Assembly (NCBI GenBank): GCA_051294375.1 | Contig: CM119269.1 | Coordinates: 4,122,557 to 4,186,556 of the forward strand | Origin: Paraspadella gotoi | Taxonomy: Eukaryota; Chaetognatha | Length of the DNA stretch: 64,000 bases | Direction of reading: 5' to 3' | Translations under genes and position numbers: made by a program | Notes under the pieces: model-generated | What the model was told of the DNA's origin: nothing | The model's input: the letters and a program-made list of their open reading frames with translations, nothing else | The model's database searches: none | Shown here: piece by piece, positions 37,610-49,437 of the stretch | Position numbering within the stretch: the first letter of the stretch is position 1 | Layout of the letters: every line of letters begins with the position of its first letter

Positions 37610-40600
37610 TTATGAGTGCAGTGGCACCTTGTCGTCGACGGGGTAACGACGACCACGACGACAGCAGAGGACCACGACGATGACGACGATGGAGACAAGA
37701 AGGACAATAACGGCGGCGCCGAGGCCAATGATCAGGCGCTTGGTGGCGTGGTAGCTCAAGTTGCCCATGTGGTATTCTTCTTCGTTGTGGTCGTGGTGGT
37801 TGTTGTGTTGGTGGTGAGAGGAATGCTTCTCACATTTGCGCCCTTATGTTTCAAAAATAAAATGAATTGTTAAAAATATATTTGGTATATGTAATTATGA
37901 TTATATATACTCATTAGTATATATGCTTATTTAGTCCCAAAATATGCTTACCGGGTTTTTCCTTTGGCCCGACATCCTTGAATCCATCATGGCATTTGCA
38001 AGTGAAAGACAAATTTTCCTCAATGCAGAAGGCATTGGCGTGGCAGTTGCTGGCATCGCGTACCGAGCAATGAGGGTATTCTGTAGAAAGAGAGTTTAAA
38101 GATTATCAGGGAAAAAAAATAAAATAAAGGAAAACAATAAAGAAAAGAAAAAAATAGAAAAGAATAAGGTAAAAAATAGAAAAGCAAATAAGTAGGGTAG
38201 AGAAGAGAAGAAAATAAAAAATATAGAAAGGAAAAAAAGAAAAAATATAAAGCTAAAGAAATTGACTATACATAAGTTATAAAAAGTCAGCTGCCAACAG
38301 CAACAAGTATGGCACAAGCAGAGCATCTGACCGTAAATCTTAGCTGAAATATTGTCAAAGGCCAACGGGTTGTTTGATCTGATGTATTCAACCACGAGTG
38401 TTTGAAGTCCTGTTGAGCCCATGTTAACGTTGTTGTCGGTTTCGACAACGTCCACTCTGTTTCAACATTAGTTGAGGTTTTTTAGTTTCTTGTAATAAAC
38501 ATTATCTGTAAGTCCATTAAACCCGTCATTGTACTAATCTACCAATAGCAATAGATTTTGACCTGTAGCTGGCCCTGACGCCAGTTGCAGGTTCTTTTCT
38601 CAGAGTCAGGATAGTCACAGAGAGTGCCGAATTGAAGATGGAGGAGTAAATTTTTGTTAACTAAAATTTAAAAAAAATGTTCATTGTTAAATAATATAAT
38701 TAATAAAAACATTTATACTTGACTGGATCAACCATTCAAACCTCAGCTGTCAGCAGCTTCTCCGCATTTTTGAACTCAACAGAGTTCTTGAGGAGCAACT
38801 TGGGTGAGTATATGATCTTTGCAGAGTCCAGTGTTCCGCTGAAGGTCTTCTTCTTGTGACAAGAGCCATCAGACTCCATCTCACCATTGGGACAGCGGCA
38901 GAGGAAGGAGCCAATGCTGTTGACGCATTCAAAGGATGCAGCACAGGGATTCTGAAGACACTCATCCACATCTGTCAAAATGAATTAAATAAATTAAATT
39001 AGTTCATAATCTTCATGAATAACATTGTATTTTTGGAGAACTTCAATATCATTAATTTAGGATTAAAATCATTGGTCCACTCTAAATATTTATTGCACTT
39101 ACATACATTTACCATTTAAACAATTCTTGGAAAGCTTACCCTCGCAAGAAGGTGGGATTTGTGGGACCCAAGCAGTGGCCGTGCGATAGTATATGAGGCC
39201 ATCAGCTTTTTGTACCATCTCGCGACAGCGCTGGGTAGCCGCACCCTTGTTATTGAATCCCTGTTTACATTGAAACGTTGCCTGTGATCCTATCTTCACA
39301 TCGTCAGTGAGGCTCGTCTTTCCATTGGCAACCGACGGGCGAGAGTTGCACTCCTCACGTCCCATTACGACAAAGTTCATCATGACCTTATGCGACGGTT
39401 CAGCGGAGACAGATCTATCATTGCGAGATTTGATTGGTTGATTGATTTATCATATGAAATTGTTACAACCAATAGAAAATAATCCATTCATTTAAAAAAT
39501 AAGATATCTTGCTCCTGCCCTTGGACAGGCTTTGGTGGTTTAAGGCCTCCATCAATTTTACAAGATAATGTCACAGCATATCTCTGGAAGCTTTCAATCA
39601 AGATTCTCTTAAAGTCTCGTTTATTCACTCCCATAGTACCTGGCTTCCCTATCCATGAAGTGGTATAATATTTCCAAGAATCTTTAAATTATATAGAGGA
39701 CCACTCCATACATAATAGTTTTTTATTGTGACTGATTTATTAGTTTATTAGTTTATTCATTTTTTGACTGATTTATTGAATTTATTAAAAGCACTCGTGC
39801 CCATGAAAAATCTTCCTTGATGCTTTATCTCTTACCTTCTTTTACGTCCATATGGTCCAGTTGGACTTTGGCTCGGCGATGAGCTCATCATCATCATGCC
39901 CATCATGTTACTTCCAGCCTTCTTGGTACAGGCGGATTCGTGGAAGTCGTGCTTAAGGCTCTCATCCTTGCAGATGTCGACGTCGCACTCAATGGTCATG
40001 CTGCTCTTATCATTTGTCCTGGCCTTCTCTGACCATAAGAATGCTCGGTAGATAAATTCGGCATTTCTGTAGCCGTCAGATTGATGCTCGACAGCGTGAG
40101 ACTTCCAATCCTCTTTCCTGTTTTCCATCAAAGAGAGTGGGACATTAAAAAAAAAAGACTTGTTTTATATTTTTTTTTAAAAATTATCCTACATGAAATC
40201 CGGCGTGAAGCTGTTTTCCTTGATGAGTATAATAAGGTCCTTGCCTTTTGAATAGACCTAAATTGAGGAGATAAAAAAAAATATAAATTCTATACAAAAT
40301 AAAAGGTATTTTTAAAACTATTAAATGCAACGTACCCTGCACTCCCTGAAACCAGCATAAAATCCTTTTGGCAGATCAGCGATGGATATTTTGATCCAGT
40401 CTCCTATTTTGACCATGCCGGTGGCTTTTTCGTTTTCCCAGTTATCACCCATTTGCATCCGCATGTTGGTCCACATGCCTCCAATATTTACCTGAAGACT
40501 GAGAGAGAGAAAAAAAAATAGGAGGTGCAAACAAAAATCAATACCGTAAAATTAGGAAGAAAAAAAAATGAAAAGAAAACTTACGAGAGACGTAATTTCA

Positions 40601-42587
40601 TCTCCAAATTCATGTTTTCTGTTCTGTCACCGATTTGGATTTTGGAAGAAACGTGAGACATTCCCTTGTATTCACACCTATGGAACGAACCGATAGAACG
40701 AATTCGATATTTTTAAGTGGAAATATCGATAAGAAAGAACATTAAATGATAATAATAATAATATTAGATAACTCACACAAGATCATATTCCTCCACCATG
40801 TTAGGTCCCTTCACTATAGTTCCGCTCAGGACGCTTGAGTAATTTTGTTGAAGAAAGTTATGCACTTGTGTAATTAACATGTCCATAGGGATCTCCCCAG
40901 GACGTCCGGGGACGCGGATTGTGAAGTTTCCGTATGATAATCTGAAAACCATTTCGACTTGTCGCAAGATAAATTCCGGACGGATGTCGACTGGACTATA
41001 CGTCACCGTCTGCAATATTATATTTTGGACAGCGCTTCCCGCATGGAAGAGAAATTCGGACAAACTTTGCGTCAAAGGCATAAATATTGGCTGGAAAACG
41101 GTGAATGTGGCGTTGGCGGTGTTGTTGGATAACGAGGCGTTGAGTCTTTCTTCATGGTATATCTTTGAAAAAGGGTGGAGATAATTCGACGGGTGAATTA
41201 AAAACTGACCCAAGTTGACCGTGGCGTTTGGAAAAAACGTCTTCAAGTGTTCCAGCAGACCGTCATCGAGTTTATTTAGGATATCATGAATTTCCATTTT
41301 GATTCTCTGGTATTCAATCTTGAACCGTTCGGTTTGAAAGAAGCAATTTGGATTTAATCTGGCGTACAATTTGGCCTTGTATTCCGTGTTGTGACCGCTA
41401 GCTTTTCCTTTAGAGTAGTACTTCTTCTCGTTTTTCTGAAGTTAGATGGAGGAAAAAGAAAGGAGAGAAAGAAAGAGAGAGAGAAAAAGAGAGAAAAGAG
41501 AGAAGAGAGAAAAGAGATAGTAAAAAAAAATCATAAAAAGGCAGAGATAGAAAAATAAAATGAAGGAGAAGATGTTAGTGTAAGTATTATTGGTAAAAAA
41601 GAAACAGTTTAACAATCCTATCCACTAACCATTCGAGCGCATCTATTGACGTCGATCACGGCTCTCACCACATCCCAATGTTCCGCTTTGTCCAGCTTTA
41701 TACCAGGCGGCAGGTGATTGGGACTGAAATAATCCGGAACATTCTTCATCATCTTTTCAAAGTCTTCTTTCTGCGAGCGCAAAAAAAATATAAGAATTGC
41801 AGATATAAGAATTGCAGATTTGCAGAATCTGCAAAAAAAACTTTGGCTTCAGAAACAAGTAAGAAAGATTCTTTAAACTTTATATATATTTGCTGAGTTT
41901 GTACTAAATGTTTTGTTATCATTTGCCCAGGACTTCTAACAGTTAGCCCGGAAAAGTTGGCAAGTCAAGGAAACCATCTCTCCGAACTTAGTTCAAAACA
42001 ATGTTGTTCGTTCCTCACTTTTAGAATTTTAATTAAAGTTAAATTTAGAATTTTTACTACGCTTTAGTAAGTATGGGTGGAAAAATTACCATGTACAGTT
42101 GAAAATCAGAATTTGGCATGTGCTCCTCCATTTTGTCGAGATCCTTCAAGATGTCCATGAGCAAATCCACGTATTTTCGGTCGACGTCAAGATTATAACG
42201 CAAGTGAAAAATCATGTCAATCACGGGCCAGTTCATTCGTATTTCCGGGGTAAACGGATATATCTGCGTCGTGTTTCCATAGTAATTCTGTAACATCTCT
42301 TTGGTCACCCCATGGCGCTTAATGAGTATATCGTCGAGACTCATTTGGGCGTAAGTCAACATTTCCTTTAAGTCGTGGATTCCCAACTCTTTGAAGAAAA
42401 CGTGAAAATATTGGGCGAATGCCCGCAAGTCGCTCTTGAAGGGACAGAAAGTGAGATCGTCGCTTCCCTCTTGGTGATAACCGACCCAGAACTGTGAGGG
42501 TAAAATTAATATTAAAACGGGACTGGGTGGTTGTGTTTGCATTATTCACTTTTTGTCTTTTTATCCTCACTTTTGTTTTGTTTTTTT

Positions 42588-42663
<76 letters not shown>

Positions 42664-43147
42664 TTTTTCTTTCTTTCTTTCTTTCTTTCTGCTGTGGTTA
42701 GTTAATAAAAACGAATTTACGAATATATTTACTCACGTCTTGCGGTTCGCAATGATCCTTGTGCTTCATATACTCGACGACCATCATGATTCTCCCATTG
42801 CTATCGCATCTGCATTCCATGGTAAGGCCGGAGTTTTTTCCAAATTCGATCATTCCGGAACCCGTGTTGTACACGCCCGATTGCGCGCTCAAGCCTGAAT
42901 GTATGAGGAGAAAGGCTAAAGGTGATTGTCGCTACATTGACTCGCTGTAATTGAATCGTTCAAACAGCTTCACAAAGGATACCACTCTCCAATCTCCATG
43001 TATAAAATTAATTTAGTAGTTCTCGTCCGTCACGCTAAAGTTCGTTATCTTATCAATCACCAAATTCACCAATCACCTCGTCACCACTCACCACTCACCA
43101 ATTAGCGAAGCGACGAAAAGCGTTGACAGCCAAACAGTCGTCGCCAT
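37610..43147 (-). CDS. Gene B: ZP-CCP-EGF-SEA-EGF transmembrane protein, complete, 15 exons
   Basis: Exons, all GT-AG and in consistent phase: 43099-43147, 42737-42894, 42090-42491, 41630-41770, 40777-41435, 40585-40677, 40336-40498, 40193-40257, 39836-40117, 39140-39414, 38742-38971, 38563-38660, 38332-38456, 37952-38080, 37610-37842; together 1033 codons plus TAA. Order of parts: signal peptide (MATTVWLSTLFVASLIG); an unrecognised region to about residue 470 with many N-glycosylation sequons; ZP module with a ZP-C half (ECR, ENSF, ECDVDIC, ACTKK) at about 470-640; methionine-rich linker; furin-type site RKRR near 670; CCP/sushi at about 690-762; calcium-binding EGF (DVDEC...GSFLCRC); SEA-type fold at about 803-913; second EGF; His-rich juxtamembrane stretch; TM at about 992-1014; tail of about 20 residues. 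Likely role (inference): an apical or matrix surface protein whose ZP ectodomain can be shed. Domain calls come from motifs read by eye. The N-terminal region could hold a divergent ZP-N. Confidence 0.87.
42575..42690 (-). repeat. (GAAA)n tract in intron 2 of gene B
   Basis: A tetranucleotide tract in the same intron as in gene A, between exon 3 and exon 2. It indicates that the tract predates the duplication or was converted between copies. Confidence 0.85.
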
Positions 43148-43799
43148 CTTGTCCCTTGTTTTATTTGCGGAAGAATTTAAAGAAAAATCATTCTCGTTTT
43201 GGGAGAAAAATTTTAATAAGTAAGCCTTTATTTCAACTGGTTCGATGTTTTTTTTTTTCTGCGAAAAAAGTAATAAAAAGTAATCAAGTTTTTGTACTAC
43301 GTATTAGGAATGTTTTCAATTTAACTGTAATTGTTGCAATAAAGAAACGAGACATTTTTTGTAAGTAACGAAATATGGAAAAAATTATATACTAGAACTC
43401 TATAACTCGAACTTGGTAAATAATCTGTTGACAGGAATTTAAATAGCGGAAAAATCGTTAACTACCAAATGTAGATTCTTATCAATACGACTAAATATTA
43501 TAAATCGAACAACAGTAATCCAACTATGCCATCATATGCAGGGTCCACGCGCTTTTTTTGGGAATATTTTGAAATATTCATTCGAAGTTAATATTTCAAA
43601 TAAAATATTAAAAAATGTTATCGGTACATTAAAATGTAGCTAAAACGAACGACGAAAAAACGACAGGACGCACCACGTCGCATTAGTTTGAAAAAAAAAG
43701 AGAGAAAAAAAAAAGGCAAAAAATATTATAAAAATGTGCGAAAATTATAGAGAGAGCTGAGTCACCAGTTTCTATAGTAAAATAAATAAAATTCAAACC

Positions 43800-44168
43800 C
43801 CGATGAGGAAATATAATCCACCGCCCGAGTCAAAGGTTCCTCGCGCTCATCCAACTGCGTCGCAAGCGCCTCGAATTCCTCCTCGGTCATGAAGTCGGCT
43901 TCCAACGATGCGAAGGACGTTTGCAGGCGTTGATGGCGGCGACCAACTGCTCCGGCTCAGGGGTGAGAGCCGAACCGTAAAGATAGTTGACGTATTGGCG
44001 CAGTTCAAGTCGGGTTAGGTCATCTCTACTGAAGAAGGAGACCGGGTAAAGTTCGGCTTGAAGGACATTGGTCGATGAGACAGGGAACGAGCGGGCGACC
44101 TGAGGTAGAAGTTTAACGAAGTTCAACGAAGTAACTAACCTAGGCGTGGTTTTAAGGGAAGCGTCCAC
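43800..44168 (-). pseudogene. Frame-shifted coding-like segment of unknown family
   Basis: One frame reads SLNFVKLLPQVARSFPVSS, then SRDDLTRLELRQYVNYLYG and TPEPEQLVAAIN. About codon 85 the coding character jumps to another frame: LQTSFASLEADFMTEEEFEA, LDEREEPLTRAVDYISS, then a stop. No splice signal explains the jump, so one or two bases were gained or lost, in the genome or in the assembly. Both halves look like real protein. It lies between gene B exon 1 and a hairpin-bearing repeat and could be a pseudogene or an exon of an unseen gene. Confidence 0.42.
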
Positions 44169-44280
44169 GATAGACGTAACCGTTTTTTTTTTTTTCGTAA
44201 ACGATAAACTTGAGTGGTCGGTCGATTTTAAGCACCTCCTTTAGAAGCAGAGCTCTATAAAGGAAAGAGAAAGACAATTT

Positions 44281-44874
44281 TTAGTCGGATCTGCTTATCA
44301 GCAGATCCCGACTCTATAATTCACTTTGTCGGTCCGTCGGTCCGCCCCCTCAATCTTGTGGGCATTCACTTATATCATGTCAGAATATCGAATTATGATA
44401 AATTATGCAAAATAAAAAACGATGTCCATCCGTCTGTCCGTCCGTCCCAACTTAGCCAAAAACACAAATTACTCGTGATTGGTTGGATGGACTGGAAATA
44501 AATTTTGTATGTGGGTAGAGAAGTGTGTGATTGAGCTGGATATGAAGTTTCGAAGGAATTGTTTGAGTGGAAATAAGTTTAAATGGAAAAAACAAAGACC
44601 CTGTTTCACTAATTGATTATGCTTATTTTTATTTTTATTTTAAATGTGAATGCAGGATGTATTATTTAATCAAATAATTAATCAGTTAATTAATCAATTA
44701 ATCAATAAATTAATCAATAATTAATCAATCAATCAAAACAAACATTTCGGATCAAATTGCCTAATTAACTAAACAATTAACTTGAATAAATTAATGATTA
44801 ATTAATTAACTTGAATTAATTAATGATTAATTAATTATTTATTAATTAATTAATGATCGTGGGCAGATCCGACA
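44281..44874. repeat. Repeat with hairpin ends (AGTCGGATCTGC family)
   Basis: It begins with AGTCGGATCTGC and ends with GCAGATCCGACA, inverted to each other. A second internal GCAGATCC near the left end makes a terminal hairpin. The interior is AT-rich with (TTAATCAA)-type stretches and has no ORF. Related sequence lies at about 8190-8900 and about 25350-26070 in inverted orientation. Confidence 0.52.
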
Positions 44875-45634
44875 TTGTTTGCTCAAACTTGTTTTACCCA
44901 ATGAGAGGTTTTGCTGCATCGTTTCCCGAATGACGAATAAACCGGTTGAGGTTGAGATTGAAATTGAGGTGAGGTTGCGGAGGGAGAGGAGGCAGAGAAG
45001 AAAGTGGGTGAAGTCGAACAGGTTGTGGATGACGAATGACGAGGTATTAGAGTGTTGCAAAATATTTTTTAAAAATATCTCTATAAATGAAATCGCGTTA
45101 CACCCTAACGGTCTAAACTCACATTCGTTCTATAATCAGACTAATGCAATCACTCTTACTATTTTGATTAGGTAAATAAAATGTTTTCAAGTTTTATAGA
45201 CCAATTTTAGACAACTCGCCGACGCGATCAAACCGGTCTTCGAGAGAAAACGCCTCGTCGAACTCCTAATCCGGGAAGAAAGTTGAGTTTCTTTCGACCT
45301 CTCTCATTTGTCTTACGAGGCTTGCTCATTTTTCTAACAAGATCATACCATTTGAATAGAATATACTAATTTTTTTCGTAAGACCAGCATGTAATAAAGA
45401 CGTAATAGGGGGAAATTAAAAAATATATTATTTATAATGTTTAATGTATACTGAGGACAATATAGTTGTTATTATTATTATTGCGAGTGTAGAGAAATAT
45501 TTTAATAATAATAAAATACATTTTCGAACGTCGAATGTCGGTTGTCTTTTGTTTCGGTTCTCCTTCGTTCAGTGGCGCACGAATGATTGCGATCGTAAAA
45601 CGTTTCCGGATTTACATTTATTTGTCACGAATGT

Positions 45635-45740
45635 ATGAAATTGATACAAGCAATAAAAAATATCCATTCATTTATAAATAAGCTCTCTTGCCTGACTTTG
45701 GACAGGCTTTGGTGGTTTAAGGCTTCATCACTCCTACATG
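45635..45740 (+). repeat. Dispersed repeat, ATTGGTACAACCAAT family
   Basis: Its marks are TGACTTTGGACAGGCTTTGG and TGGTTTAAGGC. Longer copies lie at 16370-16690, 21030-21350, 34440-34560 and 39450-39730, with relatives at 5270-5540, 7590-7800 and 26420-26640 and an end fragment at 61335-61385. No coding capacity was seen. The ends have a short palindrome but no clear target duplication. Confidence 0.5.
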
Positions 45741-46039
45741 ACATTGCAGTATGTTATATTTGTCATATTTTCGACTACATAAACATTCTGAAGCATAAAT
45801 TTAGGGCTGCTTGCGAAGATATCACCTCCACGAATGAAAAATTAGGCCGACATTCGCTTTCTCCAACTAGTATTCTACCAACAATATGTCAGCGAGGTAG
45901 CTATAAACCATGGTGTTGACACAGCTCTTCAGTTTAACTAATAACCATTGTCTGCTTGCGAAGATTAAACGAGAATAGTCTTTTCTAACAAAACTAAAAC
46001 TTTTTTCCTGCTCATACAACTGCCATACGACGTGGATGA

Positions 46040-46265
46040 ATATTAAATTAGGTATGGTGGACTAAAATCACAGCCCATTGGTGCAAGTCATCGCTCCCAA
46101 CCAATGTCCGGGGTTCTAGCCCGGTGGTCGTCTAGCAGTTAACAGGGATGAGGCGCCTAACTCGCCTGTAACACGGTGTTAAAGCCTGATCCGAAGCTCA
46201 GGGACTGCTTAATATTGAACGATTCTGTCACTAACACATAACAATGATTACTGTCTCTTCATAGG
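46040..46265 (+). repeat. tRNA-derived SINE-like repeat
   Basis: The same family as at 56800: TCCGGGGTTCTAGCCCGGTG, then GATCCGAAGCTCAGGGACTG and an ATAACAATGATTACTGTC end. The head is partly lost. It lies between gene D exon 3 and the 44-kb repeats. Confidence 0.6.
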
Positions 46266-46441
46266 TAAATTAAATTATCATGAGAACATTTTCTGAACTA
46301 ATCATGTAAAAAAATAAACAATATTGACGCCGTATTATATTTCATCATTGATTTTTTCAAAGTACAAATAATATATTTCAAAATTGTTATAACTTTTGAA
46401 ATCAGTATTATGGCTCTCTCTCTCTCTCTCTCTCTCCTCAC

Positions 46442-46752
46442 CAAAAATCCCTGATGATTCGACTGGGGCATCATCTTCCTTCCAGCAGCGACGTCCGCCA
46501 GGAAGTCAATGTAATCAGCGTTGAATTTCAGCGCCGCCATCGCTTTGTTACGGTCGGCGTCGGAGAGGTTGGCGCCCCGAAGCGCCGCGGCGCCCAGCGT
46601 CTGGTTGAGGAGGGCCACGTCCTCCTCGATCTCCTGACGCCAGAGACATATCCGATCCGTGGAGTTTGTTTTGAATTCCACGTCGACCTGGGAAGGATAT
46701 TCAAAATAGAGGTGAGGGAAAGTGACACTCTTTCTCTCTCTCTCTCTCTCTC

Positions 46753-46796
<44 letters not shown>

Positions 46797-47441
46797 CGTA
46801 CCTCCATCACCCAACATCATTATTCTCACTCACTTCTTCGATGGAACACCCGTGATATTTCACGTCCGTCACGAAAATGATTCTCCCGTTTTCGTTGGTC
46901 CTGCATTCCATGTCCACTTTGTCGTCACCGGTTTGGATGAGCACCATGGGGTTGTCCACCTCATAGTACCGACGCCCGGTCTCGGTCCATCCCCCAGAGC
47001 TCGACCCTGGAAAGAGAAGATTCAAATTACATAAGGAATTCTGTAACACGCCTCGCAAAGGGAAAGTTTTTTTTTGAAAGAAGCAGTAAGCAGGAAGCAG
47101 TGAAAGAAAATTTGCCGAAAAATGGAGGTCGGAAATCGAAATTGATGAAAAGTCGTGAGTTTCAACGACATAAGAAATTGGTAAAATCAGTTTCAATGTA
47201 CAAACGCAGATAAAGGCAAGAACCTGTTGTTTCAATAAACGATTTCGTTATTGCAAACTATGCAAATCAACTGTGTTTTACCTCCTTCGATTATTTAAAA
47301 AAAAAAAATTTTATAACAAAAAAGTAATGAAGAAATAAAACCATAAAATGTGACGCAATTGAGAAGTGATAAAAAGTAAGTTTTACCTAAAAATGCCGCT
47401 AGGAGGAGACAATAGGCCCACCAGGTCGACATTCCCACCAT
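46442..47441 (-). CDS. Gene D: exons 1-3 of a divergent ZP-family paralog
   Basis: Exons: 47387-47441 (signal peptide MVGMSTWWAYCLLLAAFL), 46834-47006 and 46442-46687, phases 1, 0 and 0 exactly as in genes A and B. Exon 2 contains DMECRTNENGRIIFVTDV, the equivalent of the Cys-containing strand in exon 2 of the others. Exon 3 is shorter (82 codons) and ends SNHQGFL, matching the end of exon 3 in A and B. No exons 4-15 follow before gene B at 43.1 kb. Gene C lacks exactly exons 1-3, and the phase at the junction fits (0/0), so C and D may be one gene split by rearrangement or misassembly. Otherwise D is a truncated duplicate. Confidence 0.72.
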
Positions 47442-47588
47442 TTATCAATCTACTGTATGTTTGTTGTCGTTTGTTTGTTTATTTTCTTTTATGCTTCAGT
47501 TCAACTATAAGAGACAAGAGGCTGAAGAAGGCCAGTAAGGGTGAGGAAGAAGAAGACTCTCTCTCTCTCTCTTCTCTCTCTCTCTCCT

Positions 47589-47626
<38 letters not shown>

Positions 47627-47747
47627 ACTCCGCTCTCTCCTTCCTCTTGTACTCTCTCTCTCGTTTTCTCTTCTCTTTTCTCTTTCTCTCCTCTCCTCTC
47701 TCCTCTCTCTCTCTCCTAGAGAGAGAGAGAGAGAGAGACCGTCCTAC

Positions 47748-48429
47748 CTTTCTTCCATGTTTTTGGTGAACAGCGATGGCGTTAGGAAAGATAATAGCTG
47801 TCTTCTCTTTGGTGATGCACCTGAATGAGACAGTACTTATCTTATTGTTGTTACTATTTTTTGTTTTTATTCATGACGATTGATCATTAAAAAAAAACAT
47901 CCATTGTCAACCTGACTGAATCCAAATGGATCGTCAACTTGGTTTCCCTTCCGAAGATGTTGCTGTGGAAGCAGACGTGATGCGCCGAGACGTAAAGCAT
48001 ACCTTGCAGGAGAATGTCGTCCACCAAAGCGCAGGAAAAACCTGTATATTAATTCTTTGTTTCAAGGAGAATTTTAGTTGACAAGAAACTTCATCAATAC
48101 AAATATTAATATTAAGATCGCTGTTATGAAATACTCACTGTCGTGAATTTGCTCGGAAGATGAAACGGAGGTGAAAATTTTGCGAAACTGTTTCCTTCGA
48201 AATTTGCTCGCGTTTTTCTATTTTTTTTTAAAACAGAATAACAAATCAATGTTGAATTTATTAAAAAAAATCAATCAATCAATCAAACAATCCATCTATC
48301 CATCAATCCATCAATCAATCAATCAATCAATCAATCAAATCAAACCGTAGAGGGATTATCCTCGTCGAAATCGGAGAATCCGGATGATCTGCTTCTTGCG
48401 CTGCTCAGCGACTGACTGATTCGCTTCAT
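47748..48429 (-). CDS. GRAM-domain protein, 5' part (exons 1-4)
   Basis: Exons 48346-48429, 48139-48217, 47912-48041 and 47748-47820 join in frame to 122 codons. After a Ser-rich start (MKRISQSLSSARSRSSGFSD), the sequence FRKIFTSVSSSEQ, SCALVDDILLQGMLYVS, HHVCFHSNIFGRETK and CITKEKTAIIFPNAIAV matches the beginning of a GRAM domain of the GRAMD1/GRAMD2 (Aster-like) type. That family acts at ER-plasma membrane contacts; GRAMD1 proteins move sterols. The rest of the GRAM domain and any later VASt or TM region are not found: the sequence below 47748 is a (CT)n tract and then gene D on the same strand. Truncated by rearrangement or misassembly, or spliced to distant exons. Confidence 0.78.
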
Positions 48430-48904
48430 GTCGGGCAGCGACGGGCAGAGGATCGAAGATGCGGGCGGAGGATTTTAAGGTCAAAGTTTAAAAGAGATGC
48501 GGGCAAAGTGTCGTTCAGAGGAGAGAAGGAGTTATTCGTCAAAAAATTTCCGACCGACGGTTAAAAGGCGAAAAAGGTCAGAATAATAACAGAGCGCGTG
48601 AGAGACTAAAATGTCAGAAGCGGACGATGATGTTCCGAACGCAGCCGATGGCGATGGTCAATGGCGGAGGACGGCGTCGTCCGAGCGCGGGCCAGCGCTG
48701 GCGCCCCCTAGATCCTCATGGAATGATTGGCTAGAAAGGCTTTTGGTGTTCGACGGGTTGTTAAGTTTGGCGAGGGTTGGAGATTGTGGAAGGGACAAGA
48801 CGGGGCCGGATGGGGGGTTAATGCAACATCTAAAAAAAGTGGACGAGGATAAAAAGAATTAAATAATTATGACTTTGTTGTAAACCTTTCTTTTTCGTTG
48901 TGTT

Positions 48905-49325
<421 letters not shown>

Positions 49326-49437
49326 AAAACAACATCCGTTAAAGAAGAGATTCGAATAAAAATAATATGTAAAATGTAAATGAGTAAAGGAGCGTCTCAA
49401 CAACATCGATTTTTATTTTTTTCAAGTTTCTTGAAAA

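Noticed and set aside
42494-42898. Phe/Leu-rich plus-strand ORF that looks like a membrane protein
   Set aside because: Translation of the (TTTC)n tract and the complement of gene B exon 2.
48611-48862. Plus-strand ORF of 83 codons
   Set aside because: It lies head-to-head with the GRAM gene in its probable promoter region; no homology or splice support.
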